Assembly (NCBI RefSeq): GCF_026712205.1
Contig: NZ_JAPPUW010000012.1
Span: 1 to 64,000 of the forward strand
Length of the DNA: 64,000 nt
Origin: Pelomonas aquatica
GTDB taxonomy: Bacteria; Pseudomonadota; Gammaproteobacteria; Burkholderiales; Burkholderiaceae_C
Reading direction: 5' to 3'
Under the pieces are notes generated by a model that was not told the origin of the DNA, searched no databases, and saw nothing but the letters and a program-made list of their open reading frames with translations. The position numbers were made by a program, and so were the translations under genes. Positions 61,459 to 64,000 of the stretch are shown piece by piece. Positions within the stretch are counted from its first letter, which is position 1, and each line of letters begins with the position of its first letter.

Positions 61459-61872
61459 TCAGCCGTTGTTCTGCGTCGACGGGTCGGGCGTGGGCACCAG
61501 ATTGACGACAACGCCGCTCGCGTCCAGTTGCTCGAAGACGAGCACGGTGCCACGCCAGGTGCCACCGTTCACCGTGATGGCCACGGTGTTGCCCGGCGCC
61601 AGCAGCAGGTTGTCGCCCTGCGGCACCGGCGAGCTGCCATTGAGGGTGTGGGTGACGGCCGCCCACAGGCGCAACACCGACTTGTCGCCGGTCTGCGTGA
61701 AGCGGATGCTGTCGTAGGCAGGCTGGGCCGCGGGAATGACCAGCGGCGATCGCATCGCCTGACCCTGCGGATTGGCGTAGAGGAAATAGGGCCGGTTGTT
61801 GCCGTCGACCCCGGCGGTCACGGTGACCGGATAAGGGTTCTTGGTCGATCCGAGCAAATCGTCGTTGGACAT
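61459..61872 (-). CDS. Small protein of unknown function downstream of a protein kinase
   Basis: The 137-residue protein starts MSNDDLLGSTKNPYPVTVTAGVDG and is rich in Gly, Thr, Val and Asn with alternating hydrophobic residues, suggesting a beta-sandwich. No signal peptide or Cys is seen. I do not recognise a family. It starts 30 bases after the end of the kinase gene on the same strand and is likely cotranscribed; it could be a substrate or partner of the kinase, but nothing shows this directly. Confidence 0.7.
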   Translation of the reverse strand: MSNDDLLGSTKNPYPVTVTAGVDGNNRPYFLYANPQGQAMRSPLVIPAAQPAYDSIRFTQTGDKSVLRLWAAVTHTLNGSSPVPQGDNLLLAPGNTVAITVNGGTWRGTVLVFEQLDASGVVVNLVPTPDPSTQNNG

Positions 61873-61902
61873 CAGTGATCCTTTGAAAGCTACAGCAGCG
61901 CG

Positions 61903-64000
61903 TTACTGGCAATCCCCGAGCTGGCGCCACAGCTCGGGGACCGGACTTGCAAGCCCTGCGCGGGCGACGGGCTCCCAGAAGGCCCGTGCGGTGCGACAGG
62001 TCTCGGCGGGCATTCGGAGGCCGTGCTGATGCACAAGTTGCCGACGCTCCAGCTCCAACGCAGCCCGTGCCCGCAATTCGCTGAATCGCGGGCGCTGGCT
62101 GGCCGGATTCCAGTTGGCTGGCAGTAGAAGGGCCTCATCGAGCCGCGCCATGGCGCGCTCCGGTGCCATTTGCCTCGCCTCCCACAGGGCCAGCACATAC
62201 CGGACGACGGCCGAAGGCGCCTTCACCGAGGCCAACAAACCTTGCAAGGCCTGCGCCCTCGCCCGCTGCTCGGGCAAAGGCGTTGCCGGGGCCTGCAGCG
62301 CAGACAACAGCCCGAGAGCCTCTCGATCCAGCAGCAGACGGCGCCAGCGCTGGTTGCTTCCATCCCCAGCCACCGCCTCGCGCAGCAAGGCCCTGGCCTC
62401 TCGATCGGCGGCAACGGCCTCGCCGGGGCGGGCCAGAGCATTCAGCGCATAGGCGCGCCAGCCGAGCGCGAGGGCCTGGTCTACCTTGGGCAGCAAATCG
62501 CGCGGATGCGCCGCGCTACGGCGGGCCTGAAGCGCCAGGAGCTCATCTCCGAGTGCCAGTGCATCGGCCGCGCGCCCACCGGCCACAGCCGTCTCGACGG
62601 CCCAGACCAAGTCGTCGTTGAGCTTCTTCTGGTACTCCTCGGTATCGGGATGCCGTGCATGGAGGCTGCGCGAAGCCTCTAACGCGGCGTCGAACTGCCG
62701 TCGGGCTTCATCGAGCGACAGCGAGAGCAAGGCCAGGACACCCAAATTCAGCCGGGCGTGTGACAACTCCAGCACCGGTTCCTCGGCGCCGGGCATCCGG
62801 TCAACCCATTGCTGAGCAATCTCCCGGTAACGACTCCAATGCTGTGCGGCATCGGCGGATCGGCCCCGCTGCAAGGCCAACTCGCCCATCCAAAATGCCA
62901 ACTGCGTGCCTTGACGCAGCACGGCCTCGTCTGCGGGCGACTGCCGCTGGGCCTGCTGCAGCCAGCGCTCGGCCGACGTCAGCGCTTCAGATGCCAGACC
63001 GAAGCGCTCTTTCTGCAATTGGACCTCGGCCAGGATCAGAAGCGCCTTGACACGCTTGAGCAGGTCGTCGATGGACACCGCCTGCCTGGGGTCCGGATCG
63101 CCCAGCACCTGCAAGGCCTGCTGGCCAATGCTCTCGAGCAGCGACAGCCTCCCCACCGGCCTCAGCTCATTGGCCATCTCCCCGAGTAGATAGGACAGCA
63201 AGGCCTCCGCCTGGCCGCGCCGCGCCTGTGCCTGCTGCTCGGCCACTTTGGCCCGCTGCGCCTGCCAGACGCTGACGCCCGTCAACCCGGCCAACGCCAG
63301 CACCGCCAGCGCGCCAAAACCCACCGCAAGCCGATGCCGCCGCACAAACCGCCCCAGCACATAGACCCGGCTATCCGGCCGCGCGGCGATGGGCTCGTGA
63401 GCGAGCCAGCGGCCCAGGTCGTCGGCCAGGGCCTGGGCGTTGGCATAGCGCTCGGCGGGCTTCTTCTTCAGCGCCTTGGCGAGGATGGTGTCCAGGTCAC
63501 CCTTGAGCAGCCTGGCCTGGCGAGCCAGCGCGAGGTCGCCGGACTCGGCAGCGACGCTGGAGAGCCGCCGCGGCTGCAGCTCGACGACGGCCTTCAGGTG
63601 GTCGAGCTGGGACTGCGTGCCTTCCGCCGTCGGGTGGCGGCCGCCAAGCAGCAGATAGAGCAGCACGCCCAGCGCATAGACGTCGGTGGCCGTGGTCACG
63701 TCGGTCTGCTGCACCTGCTCGGGTGCGGCGAACTGCGGCGTGTAGGCGCTGCCGGCGCGCTGGGTGATCTCGGTCGCGGCGGCGCCGTCCTGGGCCTGGG
63801 CGGCGTCGTCCAGCAGCTTGGCAATGCCGAAGTCCAGCAGCTTGACCTGGCCATCGGCGCTCACCAGGATGTTGCTGGGCTTGAGGTCGCGGTGCAGGAT
63901 CAGGCGCGAGTGCGCATGGGCCACGGCCGCCAGCACGTCGAGGAAGAGCCGGATGCGCGCCGCGACGTCCAGGCCCTGCTGCTGGCAATGGCGGTCGATG
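61903..64000 (-). CDS. Serine/threonine protein kinase with membrane segment and helical C-terminal domain (5' end outside window)
   Basis: The visible part, about 698 residues, begins inside the kinase domain at IDRHCQQQGLDVAARIRLFLDVLAAVAHAH. The catalytic loop is LILHRDLKPSNILV, DFG is in KLLDFGIAKLL, and the activation segment is AGSAYTPQFAAPEQVQ. One membrane span (RLAVGFGALAVLALAGLTGVSVW) leads to a long Ala/Leu-rich helical region with TPR-like pairs. The frame stays open to the window edge, so the N-lobe is missing. This is a Hanks-type kinase of the kind found near ECF factors in Burkholderiales. The small gene after it is probably cotranscribed. Confidence 0.93.
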   Translation of the reverse strand, partial: IDRHCQQQGLDVAARIRLFLDVLAAVAHAHSRLILHRDLKPSNILVSADGQVKLLDFGIAKLLDDAAQAQDGAAATEITQRAGSAYTPQFAAPEQVQQTDVTTATDVYALGVLLYLLLGGRHPTAEGTQSQLDHLKAVVELQPRRLSSVAAESGDLALARQARLLKGDLDTILAKALKKKPAERYANAQALADDLGRWLAHEPIAARPDSRVYVLGRFVRRHRLAVGFGALAVLALAGLTGVSVWQAQRAKVAEQQAQARRGQAEALLSYLLGEMANELRPVGRLSLLESIGQQALQVLGDPDPRQAVSIDDLLKRVKALLILAEVQLQKERFGLASEALTSAERWLQQAQRQSPADEAVLRQGTQLAFWMGELALQRGRSADAAQHWSRYREIAQQWVDRMPGAEEPVLELSHARLNLGVLALLSLSLDEARRQFDAALEASRSLHARHPDTEEYQKKLNDDLVWAVETAVAGGRAADALALGDELLALQARRSAAHPRDLLPKVDQALALGWRAYALNALARPGEAVAADREARALLREAVAGDGSNQRWRRLLLDREALGLLSALQAPATPLPEQRARAQALQGLLASVKAPSAVVRYVLALWEARQMAPERAMARLDEALLLPANWNPASQRPRFSELRARAALELERRQLVHQHGLRMPAETCRTARAFWEPVARAGLASPVPELWRQLGDCQ

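Overview
The window is chromosomal DNA of a GC-rich betaproteobacterium of the order Burkholderiales, probably near Roseateles, Mitsuaria or Rubrivivax. This is inferred from recognisable gene orders (sucA-sucB-lpdA, tRNA-Leu-tig-clpP-clpX-lon, ilvB-ilvN-ilvC-pssA-leuA, nadE-glnB, ECF sigma factor-DUF3619-DUF3106-RDD) and from the protein sequences. No rRNA genes and no CRISPR array were seen.

Layout. 1-6.1 kb: 2-oxoglutarate dehydrogenase operon on the minus strand, with the 5' end of a group II intron sitting just after its terminator at the left edge. 6.4-12.7 kb: a non-haem iron oxygenase, a Cys-rich protein, a peptide-type ABC binding protein, a TRIC-like channel, and a divergent MerR regulator/P1B-ATPase pair for Cd/Pb/Zn resistance. 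12.7-17.3 kb: nitronate monooxygenase-like protein, acyl-CoA dehydrogenase and electron-transfer flavoprotein (etfBA). 17.5-18.6 kb: murI and a YjfB-like gene. 18.62-24.47 kb: a compact mobile element with three tyrosine recombinases and a small coiled-coil protein. 24.5-31.2 kb: a tRNA cluster, lon, clpX, clpP, tig and tRNA-Leu(UAG). 31.3-35.8 kb: an RND efflux pump and its adaptor. 35.8-39.8 kb: hpnCDE for squalene and a TIGR03790 protein. 39.8-41.7 kb: an IclR regulator and a pbpG-like peptidase. 41.9-49.8 kb: branched-chain amino-acid synthesis (leuA of two classes, pssA, ilvC, ilvN, ilvB). 50-52.8 kb: an ECF sigma factor operon. 52.8-57.7 kb: AraC, LysE, glnB, nadE and a GNAT protein. 57.7-61.5 kb: soluble and membrane pyrophosphatases and a J-domain protein. 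61.5-64 kb: a small unknown protein and a serine/threonine kinase that runs off the right edge.

The main discovery candidate is the 5.85-kb recombinase element. It appears to have split a tRNA-Leu(UAA) gene inside the 3' strand of the acceptor stem. The 5' part lies at 24470-24548. The missing ten bases, CCGCGCACCA on the minus strand, lie at 18611-18620 on the other side of the element. Joining the two rebuilds an exact 7-bp acceptor stem plus CCA. The element carries a complete tRNA-Leu(UAA) of different sequence without an encoded CCA, which would replace the broken gene. Its ends carry repeated motifs that look like recombinase sites.

Other points of note are a leucine-type attenuator (a leader peptide with Ile-Ser-Leu-Leu-Pro-Val-Leu and a terminator hairpin) before the two leuA genes, a 22-bp perfect inverted repeat at 6.4 kb, and several structured non-coding stretches with no assigned family. 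All calls come from reading the sequence; no database search was run.
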